DNA of 64,000 bases from Microcystis panniformis FACHB-1757 (GCF_001264245.1 NZ_CP011339.1:2232001-2296000), one strand, 5' to 3'; counted from the first letter of the stretch, positions 45,441 to 55,266 are shown. Numbers and translations are program-made. Notes: generated by a model from the letters alone, not told the origin.

Positions 45441-45652
45441 GGGTCTGCTGAAAAAGTACGGGCGAAGCATTCGGATAGAAAATCTCCGGTTTCACCGATA
45501 GGTTATTGCCCGAATGCTTCGCCCCTACGGGACGCGGGCCGATGAAGACGCAAGGTTTGGAAGCACGATTCTCTCAAAATCTTGCACCTGTTTCGCCAGA
45601 AAAGCCACAAAACCCTTACCTTGCCTACATTTCACATTTATTCAACAAACCC
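45441..45652 (+). mobile_element. MITE type D (212 bp), copy 1
   Basis: The ends GGGTCTGCTGAA and TTCAACAAACCC are flanked by the 6-bp duplication TAATTA (45435-45440 and 45653-45658). It abuts the nadK stop codon. Confidence 0.88.
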
Positions 45653-46572
45653 TAATTATGACGATTGCCATCATAGTGAATTCTTGCCCCGGCCCATTGC
45701 AATTTTTCCTGTAGAGTCTGATAAAAAGAATAACTTTCCCGCAGGATAATAAATTGGGCGAATTTTTCGGCTTTAGTAACTCCCACCCATTGCCCGGGCC
45801 AAATGGAAGTAGCTAAAGCGCCATCCATCCAGAGTTTAGTATTTAATTCGTAGTCTCCCAGAGGCCAAATACTAACCAGAGATGCCGGGGGAATGACAAT
45901 CGGCCGACTGGAGAGACTCAAGGGACAAATCGGGGTGACAGCGATCGCTTCCATGCCGGGGTGTATAATCGGACCATTAGCGGAAGCGGTGTAACAGGTG
46001 GATCCCGTGGGAGTAGCCACTAATAAACCGTCCCCTTGGTACTGATCTACTACTTCCCCGTCCACTTCGATTTCGAGGATTGAGGTGGGCATCCTATCGA
46101 TACTAGCGGGTTTCACACACATCTCATTCAGGGCATAAAATGCCTCGCTCACTGGCTGCGGGTTTCTTTTATCCCCTTCATAGATTCTGGCCATTAACAT
46201 CATCCGTTGTTGTACCGCATAGTGATCGGATTGTAAACGCTCCCAGACCGTCTCCGTATCTTGGAAAATCTCCAAAGGTTCCGTTAAAAATCCCAGATGG
46301 CCGCCAACATTCACCGCTAAAATTGGAATGTCTTCGTGGGCTAAATAGCGAGCAGCGGCCAAAATGGTTCCATCTCCCCCCAAAACGATGGCAAGGTCGA
46401 TTTTTTCCGATGCTGAGGCTAAAAATACTGGATAGGGATTATCTTTAAAGCCACTGGGTCCCATTAAAACTTTACACTGACGGGCTTCTAACTGTTTAGC
46501 GCATTTTTCCGCCCATGCTTTACTTTGGGGATGGTTGGCCTTGTGAGCGATGATTACTTGTTTTAACTGCAC
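45652..46572 (-). CDS. nadK: NAD kinase
   Basis: There are 306 residues from a GTG start at 46572. The diagnostic GGDGT motif (LAIVLGGDGTILAAARYL) and the NE/D segment (ALNEMCVKP, GDGLLVATPTGST) are clear. It phosphorylates NAD to NADP, needed for photosynthetic NADPH supply. The TAG stop lies in the target duplication of MITE D; its last base is supplied by the MITE, with no change to the protein. Confidence 0.95.
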   Translation of the reverse strand: MQLKQVIIAHKANHPQSKAWAEKCAKQLEARQCKVLMGPSGFKDNPYPVFLASASEKIDLAIVLGGDGTILAAARYLAHEDIPILAVNVGGHLGFLTEPLEIFQDTETVWERLQSDHYAVQQRMMLMARIYEGDKRNPQPVSEAFYALNEMCVKPASIDRMPTSILEIEVDGEVVDQYQGDGLLVATPTGSTCYTASANGPIIHPGMEAIAVTPICPLSLSSRPIVIPPASLVSIWPLGDYELNTKLWMDGALATSIWPGQWVGVTKAEKFAQFIILRESYSFYQTLQEKLQWAGARIHYDGNRHN

Positions 46573-46736
46573 GGAGTTGAGACCTTGTTCGGAGGTTCTA
46601 TATTTTTAACAATACCAAGACCGGGTAGATCGGGTGAAAAGTAAAAAGTAAAAAAGGGGTTGGGGGAAGAACCTCGGCCTGACTGTAGCCAATTTGACAG
46701 AATTAATCGATAGATAAGGGTAGATGGAATTAACTA

Positions 46737-46948
46737 GGGTTTGCTGAAAAAGTAGGGGCGAAGCATTCGGATAGAAAATCTATGGTTTCACCGATAGGTT
46801 ATTGCCCGAATGCTTCGCCCCTACAGGACGCGGGCCGATGAAGACGCAATGTTTTGAAGGACGATTCTCTCAAAATCTTGCACCTGTTCCGCGAGAAAAG
46901 CCACAAAACTCTTACCTTGCCTACATTTCACATTTATTCAGCAAGCCC
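46737..46948 (+). mobile_element. MITE type D, copy 2
   Basis: 212 bp, GGGTTTGCTGAA to TTCAGCAAGCCC, flanked by TAACTA (46731-46736 and 46949-46954). Confidence 0.9.
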
Positions 46949-47168
46949 TAACTAGGATAAGCTGGCAGGTTTTAGCAATCTTATTCCCTTTTTTCCCTGT
47001 AACTGCTGTATCTGTGCGACTTTTTCCCAATTATCTCCCTCAACACCCCTACCACTTAATTTCCCCGCAAGGTTATAATTGTATTAAGATGTGTAACAAT
47101 TCTCTGGCAAACTCTTGACAAAGGATAACAAATCTGCTCTCCCAAAAAACAGGAAAGGTTTTATTTCT

Positions 47169-47708
47169 ATGACATTAATTCAAACCGCCCAATTATCGCT
47201 AGAAACTTTGGCTTTAGCCTTTTTTAAGCAGACAGAAGGACGCTGGCAATCCCAGAGACGTTATTACACCCTCACCCAAGAAACGGAACCCCAAGAAGTT
47301 ATCAGCGCCATCGAGATTAAATATTTACCCCAAGGCAGCGAACCATTAATTCAACTGGCCCGTTTACATAATCTGGAAGATACAACTTTATTAGGTGGCA
47401 CGGAAGTGACTTGGCAAAGTAATTATCTCCGTCCCCAGAGTAAAAAACCCTCCAACGGTTCCACCATATTCGGTATTTTAGATAATATTCTCTATCGCGA
47501 TCGGGGATTTGCGACGGATAAACCCGTTAGTGCCATTTATACCTTTCCTAACCCCTCTACTCTCTGTCTGAGAACAGAATACGCCGGTTCTGTCTTTGAA
47601 GAAGAAATTAAACTCATCGGTCAACAATATCGCACCCGACAAACTATTATCTCTCGCGCTGGTCAAGAATTGATGATCGGTCAATATCTAGAAAAACGGG
47701 TCAATTAG
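47169..47708 (+). CDS. Phycobiliprotein lyase, CpcS/CpeS family
   Basis: ATG 47169 is preferred to the upstream TTG because AGGAAAGG precedes it and the family starts there; this gives 179 residues. The CpcS/CpeS signature FFKQTEGRWQSQRRYYTL and the lipocalin-like strand pattern are present. Such lyases attach phycocyanobilin to a cysteine of phycocyanin or allophycocyanin subunits. It is a single gene, convergent with thiC. Confidence 0.87.
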   Translation: MTLIQTAQLSLETLALAFFKQTEGRWQSQRRYYTLTQETEPQEVISAIEIKYLPQGSEPLIQLARLHNLEDTTLLGGTEVTWQSNYLRPQSKKPSNGSTIFGILDNILYRDRGFATDKPVSAIYTFPNPSTLCLRTEYAGSVFEEEIKLIGQQYRTRQTIISRAGQELMIGQYLEKRVN

Positions 47709-47757
47709 TCAAAAAAATGACGGCTATTCCCATAATTTTGACTTTTATCCTAGGAAT

Positions 47758-47780
47758 AGGGCTGAAATCAAATCAGCCCT
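47758..47780. terminator. Possible bidirectional hairpin between convergent genes
   Basis: AGGGCTGA/TCAGCCCT arms with a 7-nt loop between the stops of the lyase gene and thiC. No U-run follows on either strand, so termination is uncertain. Confidence 0.45.
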
Positions 47781-47795
47781 TCCCATAACTCCCCT

Positions 47796-49178
47796 TTAAA
47801 CTGGGGTTAAATTGTCTTGATTCTGACTAGCGAGAAACTTCTCTAATTCCGTAATTGCATCGGCATCGACCTTAGTTTGCATAGGACAGAATTTCGGTCC
47901 ACACATCGAACAAAACTCCGCAGTCTTATAGATATCTGCGGGTAAAGTCTCATCGTGGTATTCCTTAGCGCGATCGGGATCCAAGGATAACTGAAATTGA
48001 CGATTCCAATCGAAATTATAACGAGCAATGGAGAGTTCGTCGTCACGATCACGCGCCCCGGGACGATGACGGGCGATATCTGCCGCATGAGCCGCTATTT
48101 TGTAGGCAATTAAGCCATTTCGCACATCTTCAGCGTTGGGTAAACCGAGATGTTCTTTCGGAGTGACATAACATAACATCGCCGTCCCGTACCAACCCGC
48201 CAGAGCCGCCCCGATCGCCGAAGTGATATGATCGTACCCTGGGGCAATATCAGTGACAAGGGGACCAAGAACATAGAAGGGTGCTTCGCTACACTCCTCC
48301 ATTTGTTTTTTCACATTAAATTCAATTTGATCCATGGGAACATGGCCAGGTCCTTCCACCATCACCTGTACATCGTGTTCCCAAGCGCGGCGCGTCAGTT
48401 GGCCGAGGGTTTTCAATTCCGCTAATTGGGCCGCATCAGAAGCATCGTGGGTACAACCGGGACGTAGGGAGTCACCGAGACTAAAAGAAACGTCATAACG
48501 CTTGAAAATCTCGATAATTTCATCGAAATGGGTGTAGAGAGGATTTTGCTTATGGTGGTGTAACATCCACTTAGCAATAATACCACCACCCCGGGAGACA
48601 ATCCCGGTCAGACGGGTTTTGACTAAAGGCAGGTGTTCGATGAGGATTCCCGCATGAATCGTCATGTAATCTACCCCTTGCCCGGCGTGTTTTTCGATAA
48701 TGTGGAGGAAATCTTCGGGGGTGAGTTTTTCAATATTGCCGTGAACGCTTTCCACCGCTTGATAGATGGGTACAGTACCGATGGGGACCGGAGAAGCATT
48801 GATAATCGCGGTGCGAATTTCGTCCAAATTACCGCCACCGGTGGAAAGATCCATCACCGTATCCGCGCCGTATTTGACCGCTAGGTGTAATTTTTCCAGT
48901 TCTTCGTTAATATTCGAGGAGTTAGGGGAAGCCCCGATATTAGCATTAACTTTACACTTAGAAGCAATACCGATCGCCATGGGTTCGAGGTTGAGGTGAT
49001 TGATATTAGCGGGAATAATCAGTCTTCCTCGGGCGATTTCGCTGCGAATCAATTCGGGAGAGAGATTTTCCCGTTTTGCCACATACGTCATCTCTTCGGT
49101 AATTATCCCCTGACGGGCGTAGTGCATTTGCGATACATTTGCTTGTCCGCGCCGGGGGGCAACCCATTCTTGTCTCAT
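47796..49178 (-). CDS. thiC: Phosphomethylpyrimidine synthase
   Basis: There are 460 residues, the short ThiC form. The C-terminal iron-sulfur motif CSMCGPKFCPMQ and the core (EGPGHVPMDQIE, SLGDSLRPGC) are intact. It turns aminoimidazole ribotide into the pyrimidine of thiamine by radical SAM chemistry. A TPP riboswitch lies upstream. Confidence 0.97.
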   Translation of the reverse strand: MRQEWVAPRRGQANVSQMHYARQGIITEEMTYVAKRENLSPELIRSEIARGRLIIPANINHLNLEPMAIGIASKCKVNANIGASPNSSNINEELEKLHLAVKYGADTVMDLSTGGGNLDEIRTAIINASPVPIGTVPIYQAVESVHGNIEKLTPEDFLHIIEKHAGQGVDYMTIHAGILIEHLPLVKTRLTGIVSRGGGIIAKWMLHHHKQNPLYTHFDEIIEIFKRYDVSFSLGDSLRPGCTHDASDAAQLAELKTLGQLTRRAWEHDVQVMVEGPGHVPMDQIEFNVKKQMEECSEAPFYVLGPLVTDIAPGYDHITSAIGAALAGWYGTAMLCYVTPKEHLGLPNAEDVRNGLIAYKIAAHAADIARHRPGARDRDDELSIARYNFDWNRQFQLSLDPDRAKEYHDETLPADIYKTAEFCSMCGPKFCPMQTKVDADAITELEKFLASQNQDNLTPV

Positions 49179-49200
49179 AATTTTATTTCCTCTGTAAACA

Positions 49201-49275
49201 GCTTCCCTACGCTGGAATTACCCAGTCTCAGGTTCTAAGGGTCTTTCTCAGCCTGATTATCCCAGACACCCCTAG
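49201..49275 (-). promoter_or_regulatory. TPP riboswitch (THI element) of thiC
   Basis: On the minus strand the conserved parts are readable in order: GGGGTG near the 5' end, CTGAGA, ACCCTTAGAACCTGA, CTGGGTAAT and CCAGCGTAGGGAA. It lies 22 bases before the thiC ATG, so it probably controls translation by hiding the start site when thiamine pyrophosphate is bound. Confidence 0.95.
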
Positions 49276-49672
49276 CTATGACGGCAATTGTATCACTGTT
49301 GACGACTGAGGAGATCAAGCTTAAGATTGTTGTTTGATTGGGCAGTTAGGCTAAAACCCACTTAGACCCCCTACAATAAACTTCTTAGGTGACGAATACT
49401 TAAATTTTCCACAATTGGGAAAAATTCGGATTAGGAAATCCAGAAAGTACCCGTCTGGGTTTGAGCCTAAACAAGCTCGAATTATCCAAAAAGCGTCGGG
49501 ATTTTACGTTTCGGTTTCCTTCCAATCTACGGAATTAGTTCCCGATATGACAGTAGGGAAGACCTGTTTAGGAATTGACGCGGGGATTGAGAGTTTTGTG
49601 GCTACTTCACGAGGAGATTTAATCAAAGCCCCTCGATTTTTGTTGAAAGTACAGAGTAAGCTTAAATTGCTA

Positions 49673-49790
49673 AGTAGGTGGGTGGAATTAAATATAAGAT
49701 GAACGTAGGTTGGGTTGAAGTATGAAACCCAACGCCCGCATGGGTTACGCTACCGCTAACCCATCCTACAAATAATTGTGCCTCCCTACT
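49673..49790 (+). mobile_element. MITE type A, copy 3
   Basis: 118 bp flanked by TA inside a tnpB codon series (CTA CAA restored on removal). Confidence 0.92.
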
Positions 49791-50038
49791 TACAAAGACG
49801 CTTGAAACATAAAGTCAAAGGCTCAAACAGTTGGTTAAAACTCCAAGAGAAGATAGCAAGATTACACGAGAAAGTGTCTAATACTCGTAGAGATTGGCAC
49901 TTTAAACTAGCTCATTACCTTTGCGATCTCGCTGATAATATCTTTGTCGAAGATATTAACTTCATTTCCTGGTCTAGAGGGATCGTTAGAAAACAATCTC
50001 TGGATTCAGGCATTGGTAGTTTTATTAACGAGATACTA

Positions 50039-50129
50039 AGTAGTCATGCAAAATTAATTACCTGCCCGATCGAGCTAAAACCCTTACGGGGCAATGATCG
50101 TCATGTGTAAATAATTTTGCCTAGGTACT
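50039..50129 (+). mobile_element. MITE type B, copy 2
   Basis: 91 bp flanked by TA; removal restores GAG ATA CTA CCA TTG of tnpB. Confidence 0.92.
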
Positions 50130-50454
50130 TACCATTGGTTGTTTGGAAACGGGGAAAATATTATCTTAAGGTCGATAAAAACGGAACTTCACAGGAGTGT
50201 CCCAATTGTGGCGCATTTACTGGTAAAAAGTCGTTATCGGAAAGAGTTCACCGGTGCGATTCTTGCGGCCACATCGAACCAAGAGATACGGCATCAGCGA
50301 AGGTAATCGAGAACCGAGGAAAAAACGCGGTCGGACTGACCGTGTTAGAAAACGCTTGCGGAGGCGGTCTGGCGGGGGTCGTTCAGTTAAACCTGTTTGA
50401 TCTAGTCAAGAGCCTATGAACCAAGAATCCCCCGCTAGGTTTAGCGGGGGAGAG

Positions 50455-51630
50455 TCAAGCTTCCACTAAACGAAAGGCTGCACCTAAACCGACAGCGATC
50501 TCATCGGGAGAAATTTTCCCATCATGGTTAATATCGATCGCATCGAATACCGCATCGGTTCCCGCCCATTCTTCCCGGGTGATGAAACCATCCCCATCAT
50601 GATCATAGACTCGGAAAATATCTTCGGCGGCGTGTTCTAGGGTTGACTGACCTTCCAACTGGGTTAAACGTTGAATCAGCAATTGTTCCAACAATTCTAA
50701 AGCTTTGGTAAAACCTTGAATACCTTCCGCTAGTTTTTCGGAAGCCATGGCATCTTCGGCGTGCATTTTTTCAAAAGTCGCGTGATCCATGGCAATTTTG
50801 ACAATATCAAGGGTTGCGGCCTGTGCTGGATCGAGCTTACGGGGTAAATCGGCTTCTGTCCCTTGCAATTGTTCGAGAAGTTTCGGGGAAATGGTTAAAA
50901 GATCACAACCAGCTAACTCGCAAATTTCGCCGATATTGCGGAAACTTGCCCCCATAACTTCGGTTTTATAGCCAAACTTTTTATAGTAGTTATAGATCTG
51001 GGTAACGGATTGGACCCCGGGATCTTCAGCGCCAACGTAGTCTTTACCGGTTTCTTTTTTATACCAATCGAGAATCCGACCGACAAAGGGAGAAATTAAG
51101 GTTACTCCCGCTTCCGCACAGGCGATCGCCTGATGGAACCCGAATAATAGGGTTAAATTACAGTGAATTCCTTCTTTTTCGAGGACTTCTGCGGCTTTAA
51201 TCCCTTCCCAAGTCGAGGCAATTTTAATTAAGACTCTTTCTCTAGAGATACCCGCTTGTTCATACTGGGAAATGAGATAACGGGCCTTGTCGATGGTAGC
51301 TTGGGTATCGTAGGAAAGACGAGCATCCACTTCGGTGGAGACGCGGCCAGGGACGATTTGCAGGATTTGCAGACCAAAACCGATGGCTAGGCGATCAAAA
51401 GCTAGTGTGGCCACATCTTCCGGAGTGGCCTGCTCTCCTAATTCTTTTCTGGCCGCTTGCAGGGTTTGATCGACAATCGGCTGATATTGGGGCATTTGGG
51501 CCGCGGCCGTGATCAGGGAGGGGTTAGTGGTGGTATCTTGGGGGGTGAAAGCTTCGATCGCTTGGATATCGCCGGTATCGGCAACAACCACTGTAAATTC
51601 CCGTAATTGTTCTAGTAGGGTTTTAGCCAT
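50455..51630 (-). CDS. tal: Transaldolase with C-terminal EF-hand pair
   Basis: There are 391 residues. The transaldolase B-type barrel covers about 1-320, with the Schiff-base lysine in RVLIKIASTWEG and the early FTPQDTTTNPSL motif. The last 60 residues carry two EF-hand loops (DHDGDGFITREEW and DINHDGKISPDEI). It works in the non-oxidative pentose phosphate pathway. The calcium-binding tail suggests calcium-dependent control, and similar fusions occur in other cyanobacteria (recalled). Confidence 0.94.
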   Translation of the reverse strand: MAKTLLEQLREFTVVVADTGDIQAIEAFTPQDTTTNPSLITAAAQMPQYQPIVDQTLQAARKELGEQATPEDVATLAFDRLAIGFGLQILQIVPGRVSTEVDARLSYDTQATIDKARYLISQYEQAGISRERVLIKIASTWEGIKAAEVLEKEGIHCNLTLLFGFHQAIACAEAGVTLISPFVGRILDWYKKETGKDYVGAEDPGVQSVTQIYNYYKKFGYKTEVMGASFRNIGEICELAGCDLLTISPKLLEQLQGTEADLPRKLDPAQAATLDIVKIAMDHATFEKMHAEDAMASEKLAEGIQGFTKALELLEQLLIQRLTQLEGQSTLEHAAEDIFRVYDHDGDGFITREEWAGTDAVFDAIDINHDGKISPDEIAVGLGAAFRLVEA

Positions 51631-51776
51631 AACTTCTCCAGATGCGTGTTAACGCGAGACTTTATCTGGATCTTAGCGATTCGATCGAAAGGAAGGGGGA
51701 AAATTCCCGATTGATTTAATTCCTACCCACAGACCTGGCCAAAGTAAGGATAAGCTGGGAATCTTTTGGCCACTCC

Positions 51777-51806
51777 TTGCCCAAAGTCCTTTATTTGTGA
51801 TAGTAT
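51777..51806 (+). promoter_or_regulatory. Possible rpmI promoter
   Basis: TTGCCC (51777-51782) and TAGTAT (51801-51806) are spaced 18 bp apart, about 35 bp before the rpmI ATG. Confidence 0.35.
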
Positions 51807-51839
51807 TAGTGATTGTGTCGATTTAACAAAACGGAGTTT

Positions 51840-52043
51840 ATGCCCAAGCTAAAAACGCGAAAGGCGGCGGCCAAACGATTCGAGGCCACGGGAAGCGGCA
51901 AAAAAATCAAACGTCGCAAAGCCTTCAAAAATCACCTACTCGATCATAAAAGTGCCGAACGCAAGCGCCGTCGTTTGTCCCAGATTACCCTAGTGGACGA
52001 GCGCGACGAGAAGGAAGTGCGCTTAATGTTGCCCTATTTGTAA
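51840..52043 (+). CDS. rpmI: 50S ribosomal protein L35
   Basis: ATG 51840 gives the family start (MPKLKTRKAAAKRFEATGSG), 67 residues, very basic. CGGAG precedes it. rplT follows 31 bp on, the normal order. Confidence 0.97.
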   Translation: MPKLKTRKAAAKRFEATGSGKKIKRRKAFKNHLLDHKSAERKRRRLSQITLVDERDEKEVRLMLPYL

Positions 52044-52074
52044 ATTTTCCAGAAAAATCGTCTAAAGGATTATC

Positions 52075-52422
52075 ATGTCTAGAGTAAAACGGGGGAATGT
52101 CGCCCGCAAGCGACGCAAAAAAGTTCTCAAATTAGCCAAAGGTTTTCGCGGTTCTCACTCGCGCCTATTCCGTACAGCTAACCAACAGGTAATGAAGGCC
52201 TTGCGGAATGCCTATAGAGACCGTCGCAAACGTAAACGCGATTTTCGTCGTCTTTGGATTACCCGCATTAACGCCGCGGCTCGTCAACAGGGCATCAGTT
52301 ACAGCCAACTGACCGGACAATTAAAGAAAGCTAATATCCTCCTCAATCGGAAAATGTTGGCCCAATTAGCCGTCCTCGATCCCGTCGCTTTTGCTAAAGT
52401 GGTAGAAACAGCCAAAGGATAA
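52075..52422 (+). CDS. rplT: 50S ribosomal protein L20
   Basis: There are 115 residues, basic, with the family motif RVKRGNVARKRRKKVLKLAKGF and RKRDFRRLWITRINAA. It binds 23S rRNA early in 50S assembly. phoH follows after 13 bp. A piece of its 3' end is copied at the far end of the window (about 63880). Confidence 0.97.
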   Translation: MSRVKRGNVARKRRKKVLKLAKGFRGSHSRLFRTANQQVMKALRNAYRDRRKRKRDFRRLWITRINAAARQQGISYSQLTGQLKKANILLNRKMLAQLAVLDPVAFAKVVETAKG

Positions 52423-52435
52423 TTTAGCCCCAAGC

Positions 52436-53392
52436 ATGACGGAAACTTGGCAAACGATTCAATTCCCCAGTTCAGAAAGTGCGATCGCTTTAGCGGGTCA
52501 TCAAGAAGCTAACCTCAAATTGATAGCCAGGCAAACTGGGGCGAATTTAGTCCTCAGAGGGATGGAATTGCGGATTGGGGGGCAACCGACCCCCGTGGAG
52601 CGTGCCACAGCGATTGTACGCTCCTTAAGTATTTTATGGCAAGAGGCCAAGTTAATCGCCGAAGCCGATATTATGACCGCTATCCATGCCCTCGATACGG
52701 GGCGTTCTAGCGAGTATAAAGAACTACAGCAGGATATTCTCGCTCGTACCCGTCGCGGGGAGCTAATTCGGGCAAAAACCTTCCGTCAGCGTCAATATAT
52801 CCAAGCGATTCAAAGTCACGATATCACCTTTTGTATTGGACCTGCCGGCACGGGGAAAACCTTTTTAGCCGCCGTTTTGGCCGTACAAGCTTTATTAGAA
52901 GATAAAGTAGAACGGATTATCCTCACCCGGCCGGCCGTGGAAGCGGGGGAAAAATTAGGCTTTCTCCCGGGGGATTTACAGCAAAAAGTCGATCCTTTTT
53001 TGCGTCCCCTCTACGATGCTTTATACGAATTTATCGAAGCGGCCAAAATTCCCGACCTGATGGAACGGGGTAAAATCGAAATAGCTCCCTTAGCTTATAT
53101 GCGGGGACGAACCCTAGCTAATGCTTTTGTTATTGTTGATGAGGCCCAAAATACCACCCCAGCACAGTTAAAAATGGTCTTAACTCGCTTGGGATTCGGT
53201 TCGCGCATGGTAGTAACTGGAGATGTTACTCAAACCGATTTACCGCAACCACAGGAATCGGGGTTAATTGCCGCTCAAAAAATCCTCAAATCAGTAGAAG
53301 GGATCGCTTTTTGTTACCTATCCCGGGCCGATGTGGTGCGTCATCCCCTAGTACAAAAAATTGTCTCAGCCTACGAACAGCACGAAAAATAA
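52436..53392 (+). CDS. phoH: PhoH-like ATPase
   Basis: There are 318 residues. Walker A GPAGTGKTFL and Walker B FVIVDEAQNTTP define the PhoH NTPase domain (about 115-318), preceded by a KH-like region (about 20-90). It is thought to act in RNA metabolism. It is co-transcribed with rpmI-rplT. Confidence 0.93.
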   Translation: MTETWQTIQFPSSESAIALAGHQEANLKLIARQTGANLVLRGMELRIGGQPTPVERATAIVRSLSILWQEAKLIAEADIMTAIHALDTGRSSEYKELQQDILARTRRGELIRAKTFRQRQYIQAIQSHDITFCIGPAGTGKTFLAAVLAVQALLEDKVERIILTRPAVEAGEKLGFLPGDLQQKVDPFLRPLYDALYEFIEAAKIPDLMERGKIEIAPLAYMRGRTLANAFVIVDEAQNTTPAQLKMVLTRLGFGSRMVVTGDVTQTDLPQPQESGLIAAQKILKSVEGIAFCYLSRADVVRHPLVQKIVSAYEQHEK

Positions 53393-53451
53393 CAGATTGT
53401 TGAGATAGTCGCTCTTGTACTCTTGCGAGAGAGTATAGAATTAGGTTTGCG

Positions 53452-53560
53452 ATGTGCAACTAAAAAGGACAGAATCAGGGTTCCAGAGGATACTTTAATC
53501 TCTGCTGATTTCTGAAAGCCTTGTTGTAAATCAAGACTAAAAATATAGTTGCACACCGAG
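53452..53560. repeat. Possible small MITE with GTGCAACTA ends
   Basis: TGTGCAACTA (53454) and TAGTTGCACA (53548) face each other about 105 bp apart, between convergent genes. Confidence 0.45.
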
Positions 53561-53566
53561 TTTAAT

Positions 53567-54682
53567 TTAGCTTTTTCCCCTTAAACTAAAACCGACAAAG
53601 ACGTAGTTTAAAGCGTTTCGGTATCCCCAAACCTCAAGGAATTGATAACGCTGCCATCCTTTCACCGAGCCAGTCTGAAAAGCTCTTAGGGTGTATAGTT
53701 GATTAGCCCAGTTGTGATCGTTTGGTGTAGCATGGTGAACACAGTGCGCCCCTAGGCTAACTGGAAGGATGATTAGCCGAATAAAGACTGCTCCCACTAA
53801 TTCCGTGGACCATTTTAACCACTCTAACCAGTGGTCTGAGCGCGGGGGGTAAGCACCCAGATATAGGGCAAAAGACTTACCAATTACCTGAGATTTAGCT
53901 CCCTCATTATCATCAGCTTCATAGGCCCAATTATGCTCCGGTAGCTGTTGCAAGAGTGCGGCTGCATAGGTTCCGAGTTGGGTAAATAGCGCCCAGAGTA
54001 AGCAGATTAAACAAGAATGGGTTAAACCCGCACAAACAGAGGCCAAGAAAAGCACAATCAGGGTAGCTATTTGGTAGTTAATGGGAGCTTTAAGAAGATT
54101 AGTCAGACGAGCAAGGAAGGTTTCTCCGTAAAACTTGGGAGAGAGTAATAACTTGCCCAAATTTTGCCAATAGAAGGCCTCTTCTTGGCCAAATTCAAAA
54201 CCTAACTCTTCTACTAGGTAGGGGGTATTCCCCTTGTCATTCATGGTAGCTAGGTTTTTCGGCGGGTGGTGAATTAATAGGTGATCTTTTTTGAACAATG
54301 GAAAGGGCTTTTTCCCGGTAATTAAGGTAAGTAAACAACCTAAAAGATGGTTATAAGTGGGATATTGAGGGAAAAAAGCATTATGGGCGCAAAAGTGGGC
54401 TATTTCCTGCAATTGAGCCGCTCCAGCTACGGATAACACCCATCCTAGGGGGATTAATTGCCAGTGGCTAAGAGCGATCGCTAATCCTCCTATATACTGG
54501 AGTATGCCATAGAGTAATTCTAAGGAGGGCGTGCTTTTCCAGAGAGGGGGAGCAAGGTAGTAGCCTGTTAGCCAGTCAAAGAAAGCTTGTACGAGACGAT
54601 TATCGCTGATTTGGAGCATCCCTAGGCGTGGATTATCCCTTAAAGCCGATGCTTGTGTTGGGGTGGTTTTTTTGAGTATCAT
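53567..54682 (-). CDS. Fatty acid desaturase-like membrane protein
   Basis: There are 371 residues with several membrane helices. Three histidine clusters of the desaturase/hydroxylase fold are visible: EIAHFCAHNAFF, LLIHHPPKN and HCVHHATPNDHNW. They should bind a di-iron centre. The protein may desaturate or hydroxylate a lipid or carotenoid-like substrate; which one is unclear. Confidence 0.8.
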   Translation of the reverse strand: MILKKTTPTQASALRDNPRLGMLQISDNRLVQAFFDWLTGYYLAPPLWKSTPSLELLYGILQYIGGLAIALSHWQLIPLGWVLSVAGAAQLQEIAHFCAHNAFFPQYPTYNHLLGCLLTLITGKKPFPLFKKDHLLIHHPPKNLATMNDKGNTPYLVEELGFEFGQEEAFYWQNLGKLLLSPKFYGETFLARLTNLLKAPINYQIATLIVLFLASVCAGLTHSCLICLLWALFTQLGTYAAALLQQLPEHNWAYEADDNEGAKSQVIGKSFALYLGAYPPRSDHWLEWLKWSTELVGAVFIRLIILPVSLGAHCVHHATPNDHNWANQLYTLRAFQTGSVKGWQRYQFLEVWGYRNALNYVFVGFSLRGKS

Positions 54683-54745
54683 GACAGTAGAAAATAAGTT
54701 GTACTGTCCTGAAAATGGTTAAATAACCAAATTCAGGCGGTTTTA

Positions 54746-54928
54746 TTAGCTGTGCAGCTGTTCAATTTCTCGGTAGTGCTGGACTAATTGCCCATCACTA
54801 AAAAACGGCTTTGGAGAGATTTCTATCTCGATGGCGAGATTAATTACCCAAGCTTCTTTGGGTACATACCCCAAGCGATTTTTTAGCCTCTGGGTTAGTG
54901 ATTTAATCTGATCAGTTGATAAATACAT
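54746..54928 (-). CDS. Small hypothetical protein
   Basis: ATG 54928 with GAGGA upstream gives 60 residues (MYLSTDQIKSLTQRLKNRLGY...). Upstream in-frame TTG and ATG codons are less likely. It is helical and charged; no family recognised. Confidence 0.45.
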   Translation of the reverse strand: MYLSTDQIKSLTQRLKNRLGYVPKEAWVINLAIEIEISPKPFFSDGQLVQHYREIEQLHS

Positions 54929-55012
54929 AGGCTTAATTCCTCTGTTTTTTTTCATAATAAACTTGCAAAATAGAGGAATAGGTAGCATTTTGATCGTCTT
55001 TTTTAAAATCTC

Positions 55013-55266
55013 CAAGGATCTTTTTGCGTGCTTTTCAGTGGCTAAAATGATCTTTTTAGCTTTCTCAAGGATCTTTTTGTTACAAACCGTTGCTAGTGCC
55101 TAGACAGACTTAAGTAGCTGGTTATAATTAAATTAAAAATGGATTTTAGGTTCGATCCCCCCTGCCCCCCTTGATAAGGGGGGTGCCGATCCCCCCTTAG
55201 TCCCCCCTTTAATCCCCCCTTATTAAGGGGGGCATCTGACAATTTTTAACGCCTAGACAGACTTAT
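55013..55266. repeat. Repeat-rich gap upstream of the VMAP operon
   Basis: GATCTTTTT occurs three times (55017, 55050, 55071). From 55098 a repeat element begins: direct repeats GCCTAGACAGACTTA (about 55098 and 55251) enclose AGTAGCTGGTTATAATTAAA and C-rich palindromes (55158-55240). The same core recurs at 60739 and, inverted, at 61725. Confidence 0.75.

Larger units (their letters stand above)
49403..50419 (+). pseudogene. tnpB remnant carrying MITEs A and B
   Basis: Removing 49673-49790 and 50039-50129, each with one TA, leaves an open frame: CLGIDAGIESFVATS (RuvC I), QRRLKHKVKGSN, FVEDINF (RuvC II), CPNCG and CDSCG (zinc ribbon) and PRDTASAKVI. The N-terminal third is gone. The clean TA-exact reconstruction shows that the MITEs came in after or during decay. 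Confidence 0.88.
49400..50460 (+). mobile_element. Decayed tnpB-only IS200/IS605 element
   Basis: The left end and the start of tnpB are missing. The right end is marked by the hairpin CCCCCGCTAGGTTTAGCGGGGG (about 50428-50450). Two MITEs are nested inside. Confidence 0.7.
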
